From NCBI GenBank assembly GCA_013388755.1, contig JACAEQ010000060.1:1-64000 (forward strand): a DNA stretch of 64,000 nucleotides, given 5' to 3'. The notes below the pieces were generated by a model. That model worked only from the letters and a program-made list of their open reading frames with translations, searched no databases and had not been told where the DNA came from. A program made the position numbers and the translations under genes. Of this stretch, positions 24,987 to 33,894 are shown in pieces; position 1 is the stretch's first letter, and each line of letters begins with the position of its first letter. The DNA is from Chloroflexota bacterium. Lineage in GTDB: Bacteria > Chloroflexota > Chloroflexia > Chloroflexales > Roseiflexaceae.

Positions 24987-27515
24987 TTATACCCGACGTG
25001 ACAGCAACAGCGGTGGGTCATGGAGCAGTGTCTCTGGCGTGGTGAGCGCGCGTTCGATTGCATCGTGCAGTTCGTGCGTAGTGAAGGGTTTCTGGAGAAA
25101 GCCGTTAATACCGAGCCCGGCATAGCGCCGCATTGCTATTTCTTCAGTATAGCCGCTCATCAGTACAATCGGAATGGCGTTGCAGATGCGCCGCAGGTCA
25201 CTGATTGTCTTTTCAACGTTTTGCTGCGGCATCACAATGTCGAGCAGCACACACGCCAGTTGTGCGCAATGTTGCTCAGCGAGCTGGCATGCGGTTGAGA
25301 CATCGCCGGTTGCCAGGACAGGGCGCCCTTTCCATTCAAGCATCCGTGTGGCGACGGCGCGTACTCCTTCTTCGTCGTCAATGACCAGAACAATGCCGTT
25401 GTGTGCCGGCTGGTGGGTCACAAGATCATGATCAGCCGATGGCACCTCCAGCGCTGGCTGCCGGAAACGAGGCAACAGGATGGTCACGGTTGTTCCCTTG
25501 CCGGGTGTACTATCCACTTTGATGGCGCCACGATGACTGCGCACAATCCCGAGGGTCGCCGGCAGACCCAGGCCACGCCCGGCAAACCTGGTAGTAAAGA
25601 ACGGATCAAAGATCCGTCCGAGTGTGTCCGCATCCATGCCGCTGCCATTGTCGATCACATCGAGCGTAACATACTCGCCCTCGGGCAGATCGGGCGACAG
25701 GAATGTCGTTGCGAGGAACTGGTGGTCGACATGACGCGTGCCGGTTACGATACGAACCTCGCCAGGGCCATCGCCAATCGCCTCGGCTGCATTGATGGTC
25801 AGGTTAAGCAGCACCTGGCGGAGTTGCGCCACATCTCCCTCGATCAGCGGCAGATCCGGGGCCAGGCGATGGCTCAGCGACACGCTGCGCACGATTGAGG
25901 CCTGAAGCAGCGGTCCCATGTCAGTGATCAGCGCATTCAAGTCGAGCAGCGTGGTATTCAGCCGGTGTTGCCCGACGTAGGCCAGTATCTGGCGTGTCAG
26001 CGCCGCCGCGCGCCGGCCGGCGCTGGCGATGGCTTCGATCGAGATACGGGTCGGTGTCTCGCGGGGAAGATCGGCCAGCGCCAGTTCGGCATTTCCCAGC
26101 ATGATGCCCAGCAAGTTATTGAACTCATGCGCAATGCCCCCGGCCATTACCCCCATGCTCTCAAGTTTCTGGCGATCTTGCAACGCCAGGGCCTGTTGCC
26201 GGCGCTCAGTAATATCGCGCGAGATGGCCAGCAGCGACTCGACATGGCCATCAGGTTCAAGTTCGGGCACGATACGCGACTCGTACGCGCGCATGCCGCG
26301 TGGCGAGGTAAGTTCGAACTCGGCCGTCTGCACGGACCTGGAGCTGATCGCTGCCTGGAAACGGGCGTCCCACAGGCTGGCGATCGTTTCGGGAACGCCA
26401 AGTTCGCGATGCGTTTTGCCGAGGGCCGCGTCGGGCGCCAGGCCAGTTGCCGCCTGGAACGCAGGGTTGACGTAGAGGTAACGGAATTGCAGATCATAGC
26501 GGGCAATAATGTCGGGTGCATTCTCGGCGATTGCCTTGAACTGCCGCTCACTACGGTACAGTTGTTCCTCAACCCGCCTGCGCTCGGTGACGTCTCGGCC
26601 GACCGACTGGTATCCCATCAGCCGGTCACCGTCGTAGAGCGCGCGATTCGTCCATTGTTGCCAGCGTATCTTGCCACTACTGAGCATCACGCGGTGTTCG
26701 ATCGTTCCTACCGGCGACTCACGGGTGAGCGAGGCCAGATGCTGGTTCAACAGCGGAACATCGTCGGGATGCACAAATCGCCGCAGGTCATGGCCAAGGA
26801 TCTCTTCACGCGGCATGCCCCAGTAGCGACAGTTTGCCTCGTTGATCAGCGTTACGATACCGTCCGCGCGAGAACGGCAGATCAATTCGGTCTGATCCTC
26901 GACGATGGCGCGGTAGCGCGCCTCGCTCTCGCGAAGCGCCGCATTGGTTGCTTCCAGCTTTTCCAGCATGGCATGCAGCCGGCTGCCGAAGCGCCAGAGT
27001 GTTGCGGCCAGGAGGAGCGTCACTCCCGCCAGCACGAACACGCGAATGGCCGGCGCAAGTGGCTCATTGGTAGCGAATGCGGGATGCGCCAGTTCAGCGC
27101 TGACCACCAGTGCCAGCGAAATCAGGCAGGCGACAACCACCAGCGGGCCAAGCTCACGTTTGTGCAGATGCCGGAGGGTGGTCATCAGAATGAGCGGTGG
27201 GATAAGCACGGTGACCGGGAGGCTGGCCGGCTCAATCCATACGGCTGTGATGGCGCCGGCGGCAAGCGTCAGGGTAAAGAGTGTCACCGTCGCATGACGC
27301 CTGCCACGTAATGCCAGACGCCGGGCCACGATCAGCATCAGGCTGGAGACGGCAGCGATCAGCGCGATGGCAGCGCCGGTCAGGCTGCCACTGAAGAGCG
27401 TAATACCGATGTTGATGGCTGCAAGGGCCAGTGCAAACAGCACCATCATCGTCATCAGGGATGCAAGAGGAGCAGCGTCGCGCAGCACGTCTGGTGACCG
27501 TTCTGGTTCAGTCAT
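24987..27515 (-). CDS. Membrane-anchored hybrid sensor histidine kinase (PAS-PAS-HisKA-HATPase-REC)
   Basis: An 842-residue protein: about six membrane segments (20-185), two PAS domains (about 200-320 and 325-440), a HisKA domain with phospho-acceptor histidine in MAGGIAHEFNNLLG, a HATPase domain with DNGSGMDADTLG and GRGLGLPATLGIV, and a receiver domain with VIDDEEGV, the acceptor aspartate in LLDIVMP and the lysine in LQKPF. The HxxE/FNN form of the histidine box marks the hybrid-kinase class. The ligand is unknown. It is the first gene of the operon with the three glycosyltransferases. The ribosome site is GTGAGGAACC. No DNA-binding response regulator is nearby. Confidence 0.9.
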   Translation of the reverse strand: MTEPERSPDVLRDAAPLASLMTMMVLFALALAAINIGITLFSGSLTGAAIALIAAVSSLMLIVARRLALRGRRHATVTLFTLTLAAGAITAVWIEPASLPVTVLIPPLILMTTLRHLHKRELGPLVVVACLISLALVVSAELAHPAFATNEPLAPAIRVFVLAGVTLLLAATLWRFGSRLHAMLEKLEATNAALRESEARYRAIVEDQTELICRSRADGIVTLINEANCRYWGMPREEILGHDLRRFVHPDDVPLLNQHLASLTRESPVGTIEHRVMLSSGKIRWQQWTNRALYDGDRLMGYQSVGRDVTERRRVEEQLYRSERQFKAIAENAPDIIARYDLQFRYLYVNPAFQAATGLAPDAALGKTHRELGVPETIASLWDARFQAAISSRSVQTAEFELTSPRGMRAYESRIVPELEPDGHVESLLAISRDITERRQQALALQDRQKLESMGVMAGGIAHEFNNLLGIMLGNAELALADLPRETPTRISIEAIASAGRRAAALTRQILAYVGQHRLNTTLLDLNALITDMGPLLQASIVRSVSLSHRLAPDLPLIEGDVAQLRQVLLNLTINAAEAIGDGPGEVRIVTGTRHVDHQFLATTFLSPDLPEGEYVTLDVIDNGSGMDADTLGRIFDPFFTTRFAGRGLGLPATLGIVRSHRGAIKVDSTPGKGTTVTILLPRFRQPALEVPSADHDLVTHQPAHNGIVLVIDDEEGVRAVATRMLEWKGRPVLATGDVSTACQLAEQHCAQLACVLLDIVMPQQNVEKTISDLRRICNAIPIVLMSGYTEEIAMRRYAGLGINGFLQKPFTTHELHDAIERALTTPETLLHDPPLLLSRRV

Positions 27516-27773
27516 GGTTCCTCACCTGTCGCGTTATCGTACCCATGGGTCATGCGCTGCATTGCGACCCCATGTAGTACAATTGTATGCATGCATCTTC
27601 GTCATGCAGGCGCGGAGCAATGCTGTGACGTTCGCCGCTTCCAGTGCGGTAGCGACATGCGATCGTTGTGGCCCTACGGAGAGGAGCATCGGCACATGTC
27701 TGCCCGGATGCCCTGAAGAGTGATTACTATTGTAGCACGTTCACCCGCCATCCGGAGAGGATGTACCCGCTGC

Positions 27774-27802
27774 TTGACGGGTATTCTCGCTCCGGCTATA
27801 CT
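27774..27802 (+). promoter_or_regulatory. Strong promoter giving a near-leaderless transcript
   Basis: TTGACG (27774-27779), a 17-base spacer and TATACT (27797-27802) form a close match to the housekeeping consensus. Only eight bases separate the -10 box from the GTG at 27811, so transcription should start at or within a base or two of the start codon. The rest of the divergent gap 27516-27773 holds a 10-bp palindrome TACAATTGTA (27578-27587) and no gene. Confidence 0.65.
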
Positions 27803-27810
27803 CGCGCGCT

Positions 27811-29508
27811 GTGAGCCATACTTCTTTCCACCGGCCTTTGTACCGCAGGTTTCGCCTGCTTCTCCCGGCTATTGCGCTCCTTGCCGTTGCGCTTGCCGCA
27901 TGGTGCTGGGTTGACAATGCGGTCAATCGCGGCGTGACCTACGAGCCGCCAGCCACACCGGTCGCATGGGCCGATGTGCCGCAGATTGGCGTGAACGCCT
28001 TCAATATTCAGTTCGAGCCTGATCCGGCTGATGTGACCCGCACACTGGAGCTGGCGCGCGATCTTGGCGCTGGTTTTGTTCGTGTGCAGATGCCATGGGA
28101 CGATATCGAGATCCACGCCAAAGGTGATTTCGAAGATCGCCGTAATGCCGACCATGTCCGCAGCGCCTGGGAAAAGTATGATGTTATCGTCGCCGAAGCG
28201 AATCGTCTCGGCCTTGAACTGATCGTCCGGATCGATCGTGCGCCGCGCTGGGCGCGCCCGAATGATCATGACGATCCGCGCTTCCAGGCCGGCTTGCAAG
28301 AGAACCCCGACTCCACCGGCCCGCCGGAGAACTATGCCGACTATGCTGATTTCGTCGCTGCCGTTGCGCGGCGCTATCGCGGCAAGGTGCGCTTCATTCA
28401 GATCTGGAACGAGCCGAACCTGGCGTATGAATGGAGCTGGCGCATTCCTGAGCCGGAGCGTTTTGTCGAGTTGTTGCGCGCTGCGAGTATTGCCGCACGC
28501 GCCGCCAATCCCGAGGTCGTGATCATCTTCCCCAGCCTGTCGCCCACCGACGGTAAAGAACCGCGCAAGGCGCCGATGAGCGAACTGGACTATCTTGACC
28601 GTGTCTACCGTGCCGGGGGCGCGCCCTATTTCGATATCATGTCGGCGCAGGCGTATGGGCTCGGCCAGCCGCCCGACGAGAATCGCTATATTCGCCTGCG
28701 CTGGAGCCCCGCTGCACCATTCAACGACCTTGATCGGCCGATCGACTCGCGGATTGATGTTTCGCGGGTGGTGATGCTGCGTGAGGTGATGGAACGGTAT
28801 GGCGATGGCGACACAGCGATCTGGATCAGTGAGTTCGGCTATAACAGTGCGCCTGAGAGTGTTCCGGAGCCGGCGCGCAGCAACTGGGGTCCGCCTGTGT
28901 CGGAAGAACTGAAAGGCGCATATCTTGTTGGCCAGCTGGAACGTGCCCGCCGCGAGTGGCCGTGGGTCGGCGTGATGAATGTCTGGTTCTTGCGCTGGGG
29001 TGGGTATCGCGAGCCAGATCCTGCCGATCCAACGCCATATTTCGCCATTGTCGATCGTGATTTCACGCCGTTGCCGGCATATGCTGCCTTGCGCGCCTAT
29101 GCTGCCGGTGCACCGGTGGCCGGCGCGGGTGCGCATGCCTGGAGCCATCCGGCCGTAGCAACGATCAGTAACGGGGTGTGGCGCGTGCGTTTTACCGGCC
29201 AGTCGCTGGTACTCAGGCCCGCCGCGCCGGTTGACGTATCACTTGATGGCGCTGCGCCTGTGCGGTTCAATCCAGACGTGCATGGTGGCCCCGTCATTGT
29301 CGCCTCCGGCCTGGCGGATGATATCCACGTGGCCGAGATTCGTGGTTCGCTACCGCCACAGAGCTTCCTGGTCGGGCGCGAGCGCCCGTTCCCCTGGATC
29401 TGGACACCTGTGCCGGCGCTGCTGGTATTGCTGCTTGCATGTGCCACGGCACTGACCATGCTCGAGATTGGCCGGCGCGCAGCGTATGCCAGGGCGAGCA
29501 AGGTATGA
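27811..29508 (+). CDS. Membrane-anchored glycoside hydrolase, clan GH-A (GH39/GH5-like)
   Basis: A 565-residue protein. Residues 12-32 are an N-terminal signal anchor, followed by a TIM-barrel domain. WNEPN places the acid/base glutamate at 201, and WISEFGYNS places the nucleophile at 341; the 140-residue gap is normal for the clan. A beta-rich tail (about 435-520) and a C-terminal membrane helix (about 530-550) follow. Similar enzymes in exopolysaccharide loci (for example PslG) trim or release polysaccharide. There is no downstream ATG before residue 94, so GTG 27811 is the start, although there is no ribosome site. The O-antigen ligase gene overlaps its stop. Confidence 0.8.
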   Translation: MSHTSFHRPLYRRFRLLLPAIALLAVALAAWCWVDNAVNRGVTYEPPATPVAWADVPQIGVNAFNIQFEPDPADVTRTLELARDLGAGFVRVQMPWDDIEIHAKGDFEDRRNADHVRSAWEKYDVIVAEANRLGLELIVRIDRAPRWARPNDHDDPRFQAGLQENPDSTGPPENYADYADFVAAVARRYRGKVRFIQIWNEPNLAYEWSWRIPEPERFVELLRAASIAARAANPEVVIIFPSLSPTDGKEPRKAPMSELDYLDRVYRAGGAPYFDIMSAQAYGLGQPPDENRYIRLRWSPAAPFNDLDRPIDSRIDVSRVVMLREVMERYGDGDTAIWISEFGYNSAPESVPEPARSNWGPPVSEELKGAYLVGQLERARREWPWVGVMNVWFLRWGGYREPDPADPTPYFAIVDRDFTPLPAYAALRAYAAGAPVAGAGAHAWSHPAVATISNGVWRVRFTGQSLVLRPAAPVDVSLDGAAPVRFNPDVHGGPVIVASGLADDIHVAEIRGSLPPQSFLVGRERPFPWIWTPVPALLVLLLACATALTMLEIGRRAAYARASKV

Positions 29509-31010
29509 GCGCCGCATCTCGCCGGCGATTACAGCACCTGTTGCAATGGTCGCCGCCACGCTATCCGTTGCTGGGGTTGATGGCGCTGGCACTGGCGCTG
29601 TTCTATTCCAGCGCGCCGCCGTTGCCGCTGCGCCTGGCCGGGGCGCTGGCGTTTACCGGTGCAGTGTTGATGTTGCCTGCGGGAGGCGTCGCGTACGCTA
29701 TGGCGACCACGCCGCTCTACCTGATACCCGCCGCAATTGATGTGTCTGGTCGCACGTTACTGTTACCGCTCCACGAGGTTGCACTGCTTATCACCGTAGG
29801 CATGGTCGCGGTGCGCCATGCGCTGCTGTGGGTCATGGGGGCCAGCCCGGACGGCGCGTTATTGACACCTGCCGGCGCTCCGATCCCGCGGGTGACCTAT
29901 GTCCCACATGTCCTGTTGCTGGTTGCAGGGATCGCTGGCGTCCTGATTGCGGTTCCCGAAGGGCGCGGCGCGGCGTTGCGCGAATTTCGCTGGCTGGTGG
30001 TCGAGCCGCTGCTGTTCTACGGGCTGTTGCATCAGCAACAACGTTGCGGCCTCGTGATGGGAGCCTTTGTACTGAGCGGCGCGCTTGTCGCCCTGGTTGG
30101 CCTGGCACAGTTTGTGGGGCTGGACCTGGTGCCATGGATCGGGGAGAAGCGCGCCTTCAGCGACAATGTGATCGCGATAGACGGCGTCCGGCGCGTCACG
30201 TCAGTCTATGGGCACCCGAATAATCTGGGCCTGTACCTTGAACGTGTCTGGCCGCTGGCAGCGGCGCTCGCGGCAGGGATCGGAAGAACGGCGCACGGTT
30301 GGCAACGGGCAACGAAAGTGAATGTGTTGTTCTTTGCCGTCTGTGCGCTGATCACTCTCTCAGGCGTCGTCGTCTCGTTTTCACGCGGGGCATGGCTCGC
30401 CAGCGCACTGGCGGCGATCGTGCTGGCGACTGGATGGCTGGTGCAGCGATCAGCGTCTGCCAGTAGCGCCGGCAACCACCTGGTGCGCAGGCTGCCATTA
30501 CTCCCTGGGGGCGCGCTGATCGTGATGGTGATCGCGCTGGCGTTGACATTGCGTGGCGGGCCGGGAGGAGGCAGCACCGACGCGCGACTGCTCCTCTGGC
30601 AGGAGTCGTTTGCTTACCTGCAGCGCGCTCCACTTGGACTGGGCCTCGATCAGTTCTATTACTACCACAACCCGGAGTATGGGCGCAGCCTGATCGATCC
30701 ATCGCTGGTTGGCACGAGCGAGCAATTCGCAGCGCATCCACACAACCTGCTGCTCGAGGCCTGGCTGAATCTTGGCCCGGTGGGAACACTGGCGCTGGGC
30801 TGGCTCCTGCTGCGGTTCTACCGGCGCGCGCTTGCCGCGCTGCCCGCAGGCGGCGATCCGGCGCTTCCGGGCGCGCTGGCGGCGATGAGCGCCGGCGTGT
30901 TGCACGGGCTTGTCGACCGGTTCTATTTTGTGCCGGATCTGGCCTTTGTGTTCTGGTTGCTGCTTGCTATCGCAGAACAACGGCAATGCGACACAATGAA
31001 TAATCCTTGA
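29505..31010 (+). CDS. O-antigen ligase / Wzy-like polymerase membrane protein
   Basis: A 501-residue protein with about twelve membrane segments and one long outer loop. The loop sequence GVRRVTSVYGHPNNLGLYLE and the later PLGLGLDQFYYYHN and AHPHNLLLEAWLNLGPVG are the conserved Wzy_C/WaaL features, including the HPNN and HPHN motifs near the catalytic region. Such enzymes join or polymerise lipid-linked glycans outside the membrane. It starts in an ATGA overlap with the glycoside hydrolase gene, so polymerisation and trimming of one surface polysaccharide are probably linked. Confidence 0.85.
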   Translation: MSAASRRRLQHLLQWSPPRYPLLGLMALALALFYSSAPPLPLRLAGALAFTGAVLMLPAGGVAYAMATTPLYLIPAAIDVSGRTLLLPLHEVALLITVGMVAVRHALLWVMGASPDGALLTPAGAPIPRVTYVPHVLLLVAGIAGVLIAVPEGRGAALREFRWLVVEPLLFYGLLHQQQRCGLVMGAFVLSGALVALVGLAQFVGLDLVPWIGEKRAFSDNVIAIDGVRRVTSVYGHPNNLGLYLERVWPLAAALAAGIGRTAHGWQRATKVNVLFFAVCALITLSGVVVSFSRGAWLASALAAIVLATGWLVQRSASASSAGNHLVRRLPLLPGGALIVMVIALALTLRGGPGGGSTDARLLLWQESFAYLQRAPLGLGLDQFYYYHNPEYGRSLIDPSLVGTSEQFAAHPHNLLLEAWLNLGPVGTLALGWLLLRFYRRALAALPAGGDPALPGALAAMSAGVLHGLVDRFYFVPDLAFVFWLLLAIAEQRQCDTMNNP

Positions 31011-31045
31011 CGAGACCACTCGTTTAGGCTACCATCCGGATCGGC

Positions 31046-31066
31046 GCAACGACGGTATGTCGTTGC
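31046..31066. terminator. Perfect 8-bp hairpin between ligase and phosphohexomutase genes
   Basis: GCAACGAC (31046-31053) and GTCGTTGC (31059-31066) pair fully around a GGTAT loop, 36 bases after the ligase stop. No T-run follows. It may end the upstream two-gene transcript, or it may be a protein-binding palindrome for the operon beginning at 31159. Confidence 0.4.
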
Positions 31067-31158
31067 CCGGCGATGAGCCCGGGTATCCTGTGTGTCCCCT
31101 TGAGTGCAGCAGCGCCGACAGCCTGTGGCGCATGGTGCCTGTTACCGGAGGAGCCCCG

Positions 31159-32547
31159 ATGACCGTTTCCGTCAACCCGACGATGTTTCGCGCCTACGAT
31201 ATTCGCGGCGTGGTTGACCGTGATCTTTCCGAGGATGTCTACCAGGTGCTTGGTCGTGCCAGCGGGACCTTCTTCCGGCGCTATGGGCGCCGCCGGATTG
31301 TTGTAGCGCGCGACGCCCGACTCACGTCGCCGGCCTATGCGGCGGCGCTGGCCGGGGGGTTGCGGCGCGCCGGCTGCGATGTCATTGATATCGGCATGGC
31401 GCCGACGCCATTGATGTATTTCGCAGTCTCATTTTTGCGCGCCGATGGTGGTACGGTTGTCACTGCCAGCCACAACCCGCCGCAGTTCAATGGCCTCAAA
31501 CTGCGCCTTTCCGACCCGGTGTATGGTGGGACACCGCTTGATAGCGACCAGATTCAGGAGATCGGGCGGATTGCCACCAGTGGCGAGTTTGCCGATGGTG
31601 ATGGTGCATATGAGCGCCACGACGTGGCGGACGACTATGTACACGATGTTGCATCGCATTTCTCGCTCGAACGCCCGGTCAGGCTCGTGCTCGATGGCGG
31701 CAATGGCGTTGCCGGCCCGCTCGGTGTGCGCACATTTGAGGCAATAGGGTGTACGGTCACACCGCTCTTTATCGAACCGGACGGCACGTTTCCAAATCAT
31801 CATCCCGACCCGCTCAAAGAAGAGAATCTTCAGGATCTCATCCGCACAGTGCGCGCCACCGGCGCCGATATCGGTATCGGCCTGGACGGCGACGGTGATC
31901 GGCTGGGCGTCGTTGATGGCAATGGCGAAGTTGTGTTTGCCGATCGCTACATGATTGTGCTGGCACGGCAGGCGCTGGCGCGTGGTCCGGCGCCGATCGT
32001 GTTCGATGTCAAGTGCAGTGCGCTACTGGCGGACGCGGTGCGTTCCTTCGGTGGCACACCGATCATGTGGAAGACCGGGTATACGAACCAGTCGGCCAGA
32101 ATGCGCGAGGTTGGTGCGCCGCTGGCTGGTGAGTTGAGCGGCCACGTTTTTGGCGCGGTGGCGCATCATTACCATGATGATGGGATCTTTGCCGGCTGCA
32201 TGCTGCTCGACGCGCTGGCGCGCAGCGGGCAAACCCTTGCCGAGGCGCTGGCCCCTTACCCCGTGTGGCCGTCGCTATCGGAAGGGCGCCTGCCATTCGA
32301 TGAGGACGCCAAGTTCAAAGCGATAGCATTTGTGCGTGACCATTTTGCGGCACGCTATCCGGTGATTGATGTTGATGGCGTGCGCGTCGATTTTGGCGAC
32401 GGCTGGGGAGTACTGCGTGCCTCAAATACGGAACCGGCGATCACAACCCGGTTTGAGGCCCGCACCATGGAGCGGGTGTACGAAATCCGCGATGTCATGA
32501 TTGGAAAACTGCGCGAATATGCGTCGCCAGTGCAGAGTGCTTTATAA
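31159..32547 (+). CDS. Phosphomannomutase/phosphoglucomutase (AlgC/ManB family)
   Basis: A 462-residue four-domain alpha-D-phosphohexomutase. The N-terminus FRAYDIRGVV, the active-site serine loop VVTASHNPPQFNGLK, the metal loop GLDGDGDRLGVVD, the sugar loop AGELSGHVFGAV and the C-terminal phosphate loop RASNTEPAITTR are all intact. It moves phosphate between C6 and C1 of mannose or glucose, supplying nucleotide-sugar synthesis. Which sugar is preferred cannot be read from the sequence; given the alternative GlmU downstream, glucosamine phosphate is also possible. ATG 31159 follows GGAGGAG. A degenerate paralogue lies downstream. Confidence 0.9.
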   Translation: MTVSVNPTMFRAYDIRGVVDRDLSEDVYQVLGRASGTFFRRYGRRRIVVARDARLTSPAYAAALAGGLRRAGCDVIDIGMAPTPLMYFAVSFLRADGGTVVTASHNPPQFNGLKLRLSDPVYGGTPLDSDQIQEIGRIATSGEFADGDGAYERHDVADDYVHDVASHFSLERPVRLVLDGGNGVAGPLGVRTFEAIGCTVTPLFIEPDGTFPNHHPDPLKEENLQDLIRTVRATGADIGIGLDGDGDRLGVVDGNGEVVFADRYMIVLARQALARGPAPIVFDVKCSALLADAVRSFGGTPIMWKTGYTNQSARMREVGAPLAGELSGHVFGAVAHHYHDDGIFAGCMLLDALARSGQTLAEALAPYPVWPSLSEGRLPFDEDAKFKAIAFVRDHFAARYPVIDVDGVRVDFGDGWGVLRASNTEPAITTRFEARTMERVYEIRDVMIGKLREYASPVQSAL

Positions 32548-32677
32548 GCGCTGCCATCGCCCGGGACGCGACCATTGCAGGCACGCCCGTGCCGCGCTCC
32601 GCGCCCGCTGCCCGAACCTGGTCGTAGCGCATTGTGATGCCGTTACGTAACCGCTCAGGGCCATACCATCTTCCCGA

Positions 32678-32716
32678 AAGGTTGAGCGAGGCACGTGATG
32701 CACGATGATCAACCTT
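32678..32716. other. Inverted repeat ahead of the degenerate mutase
   Basis: AAGGTTGA (32678-32685) and TCAACCTT (32709-32716) are perfect inverted arms around a 23-base loop. A separate 10-bp palindrome GTTACGTAAC lies at 32642-32651. Both fall in the 182-base gap between the two mutase genes. They may be regulator sites or RNA structure. Confidence 0.4.
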
Positions 32717-32729
32717 CCCGAGAAGATAT

Positions 32730-33851
32730 GTGGAGCTATCTGGTCAGGTCGTTATGCATGTCACCAGGTATACGTATTGCTGGGAGGGCGTCGTTGCCGC
32801 CGATTTTACGCTCGGCGCGGTCCGTCGCCGGTATGCGGCGCTGGCTGATATGCTCATCGCGCGCGGCTGGAGTTGCCTGGTTGCGTATGATACTCGCTTT
32901 CTATCGGCACAGATCGCCGCGGATTGCCACCGCGGGTTGCTGGCGCTTGGCGCGCGCGTGATGCTCGGTGCGGCGCCGCTGCCACGCCCCGCGGTTGAAT
33001 TTGCGCTCGATCGCAGCGTGGCTGATTGCGCTGTGATCGTGTCCGCAGGGAATCGCAACTGCTGGTTCAACGGGTTGATCGTTATTGCGCCAGCGCCAGG
33101 GTTGACCCCACTTGTTGATGGAACAGCGCCACCCGAGGATGCTCCCTTCCCGCCGCTTGTGCCCGAATCGAGTGTCATTGACGCGCGCCAGATGTATATT
33201 GATAGCCTGCGTGCCGCAATTGATGTGGACGTGGCGCGCCGCGCATCGCTGACCGTGTTTGTGGATGTGATGCATGGCACGGCCAGTGGTGTGGTACCGG
33301 CAGTACTGGGTGAAGGAGCGCAGACGCGCACGATCGAGATTAATCGCGAGAGCGATGCATGGTTTGGCCGGCAAACGCCGCATCCGAAAGAAGCGTCGCT
33401 GGTGCGCCTGCGGAAACTGGTACGCGAGAGCGATTCGCATCTGGGTGTCGCGATCTCCGCGGATGGCCGTTCGTTAGGTGTGGTTGACAATCAGGGCGAC
33501 CTGGTCCCTCACCTTGATGTTGCCCTGTTGCTGGCGCACTATTTGAATCGCCAGTATCGCCGTCGTGGCGTTGTGATTGTGCCGGCGTCCACCGACTCCA
33601 CCGCGCCCTGGGTGCGCGCCCTGGAAGCGCAACCGGGTCTTAGCGTACAGTGTGTTAAGGATCCTGCGGTTCGGGTCGCCGAAGTGCGAGCAACGGATCA
33701 ACTGCTGTTCGGGTTGACCGACGAGGGGGAGCCAGCAGTCGGGTATACCGGTGGTCGAGTGGACGCAACCCTGGTGGCGCTCTTGCTGATCGAACTGGTA
33801 GCGCGACGCGGCGAGAAGTTGCACGTGTTGCGCGAGAAGCTGCGTCAGTAG
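32730..33851 (+). CDS. Degenerate, truncated phosphohexomutase paralogue (probable pseudoenzyme)
   Basis: A 373-residue relative of the GWRG-type phosphohexomutases: EGVVAADFTLGAVRRRYAAL and VAYDTRFLSAQIAADC match the family. The catalytic loop reads IVSAGNRNCWFNGL in place of TASHNPxxxNG, so the phosphoserine is an alanine. The metal loop reads AISADGRSLGVVD in place of DGDADRxGxVD, so two of three aspartates are lost. The sequence stops at KLHVLREKLRQ, before the fourth domain with the phosphate-binding RxSxTEP loop. The frame is open and well conserved elsewhere, which argues for a retained non-catalytic role and against simple decay. GTG 32730 or ATG 32754 may start it. Confidence 0.75.
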   Translation: MELSGQVVMHVTRYTYCWEGVVAADFTLGAVRRRYAALADMLIARGWSCLVAYDTRFLSAQIAADCHRGLLALGARVMLGAAPLPRPAVEFALDRSVADCAVIVSAGNRNCWFNGLIVIAPAPGLTPLVDGTAPPEDAPFPPLVPESSVIDARQMYIDSLRAAIDVDVARRASLTVFVDVMHGTASGVVPAVLGEGAQTRTIEINRESDAWFGRQTPHPKEASLVRLRKLVRESDSHLGVAISADGRSLGVVDNQGDLVPHLDVALLLAHYLNRQYRRRGVVIVPASTDSTAPWVRALEAQPGLSVQCVKDPAVRVAEVRATDQLLFGLTDEGEPAVGYTGGRVDATLVALLLIELVARRGEKLHVLREKLRQ

Positions 33852-33894
33852 CCGCGTGGCGCATCGAGCCGCCAGCGCGTGGTGGAGTCATAGC

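Noticed and set aside
25965-27311. Long plus-strand frame (448 codons) opposite the hybrid kinase
   Set aside because: It is antisense to well-conserved kinase domains. It exists because stop codons are rare in GC-rich antisense frames; no domain or ribosome site is visible.
27796-29148. Long minus-strand frame opposite the glycoside hydrolase
   Set aside because: The plus-strand protein has clear catalytic motifs and a promoter; the antisense product has none.
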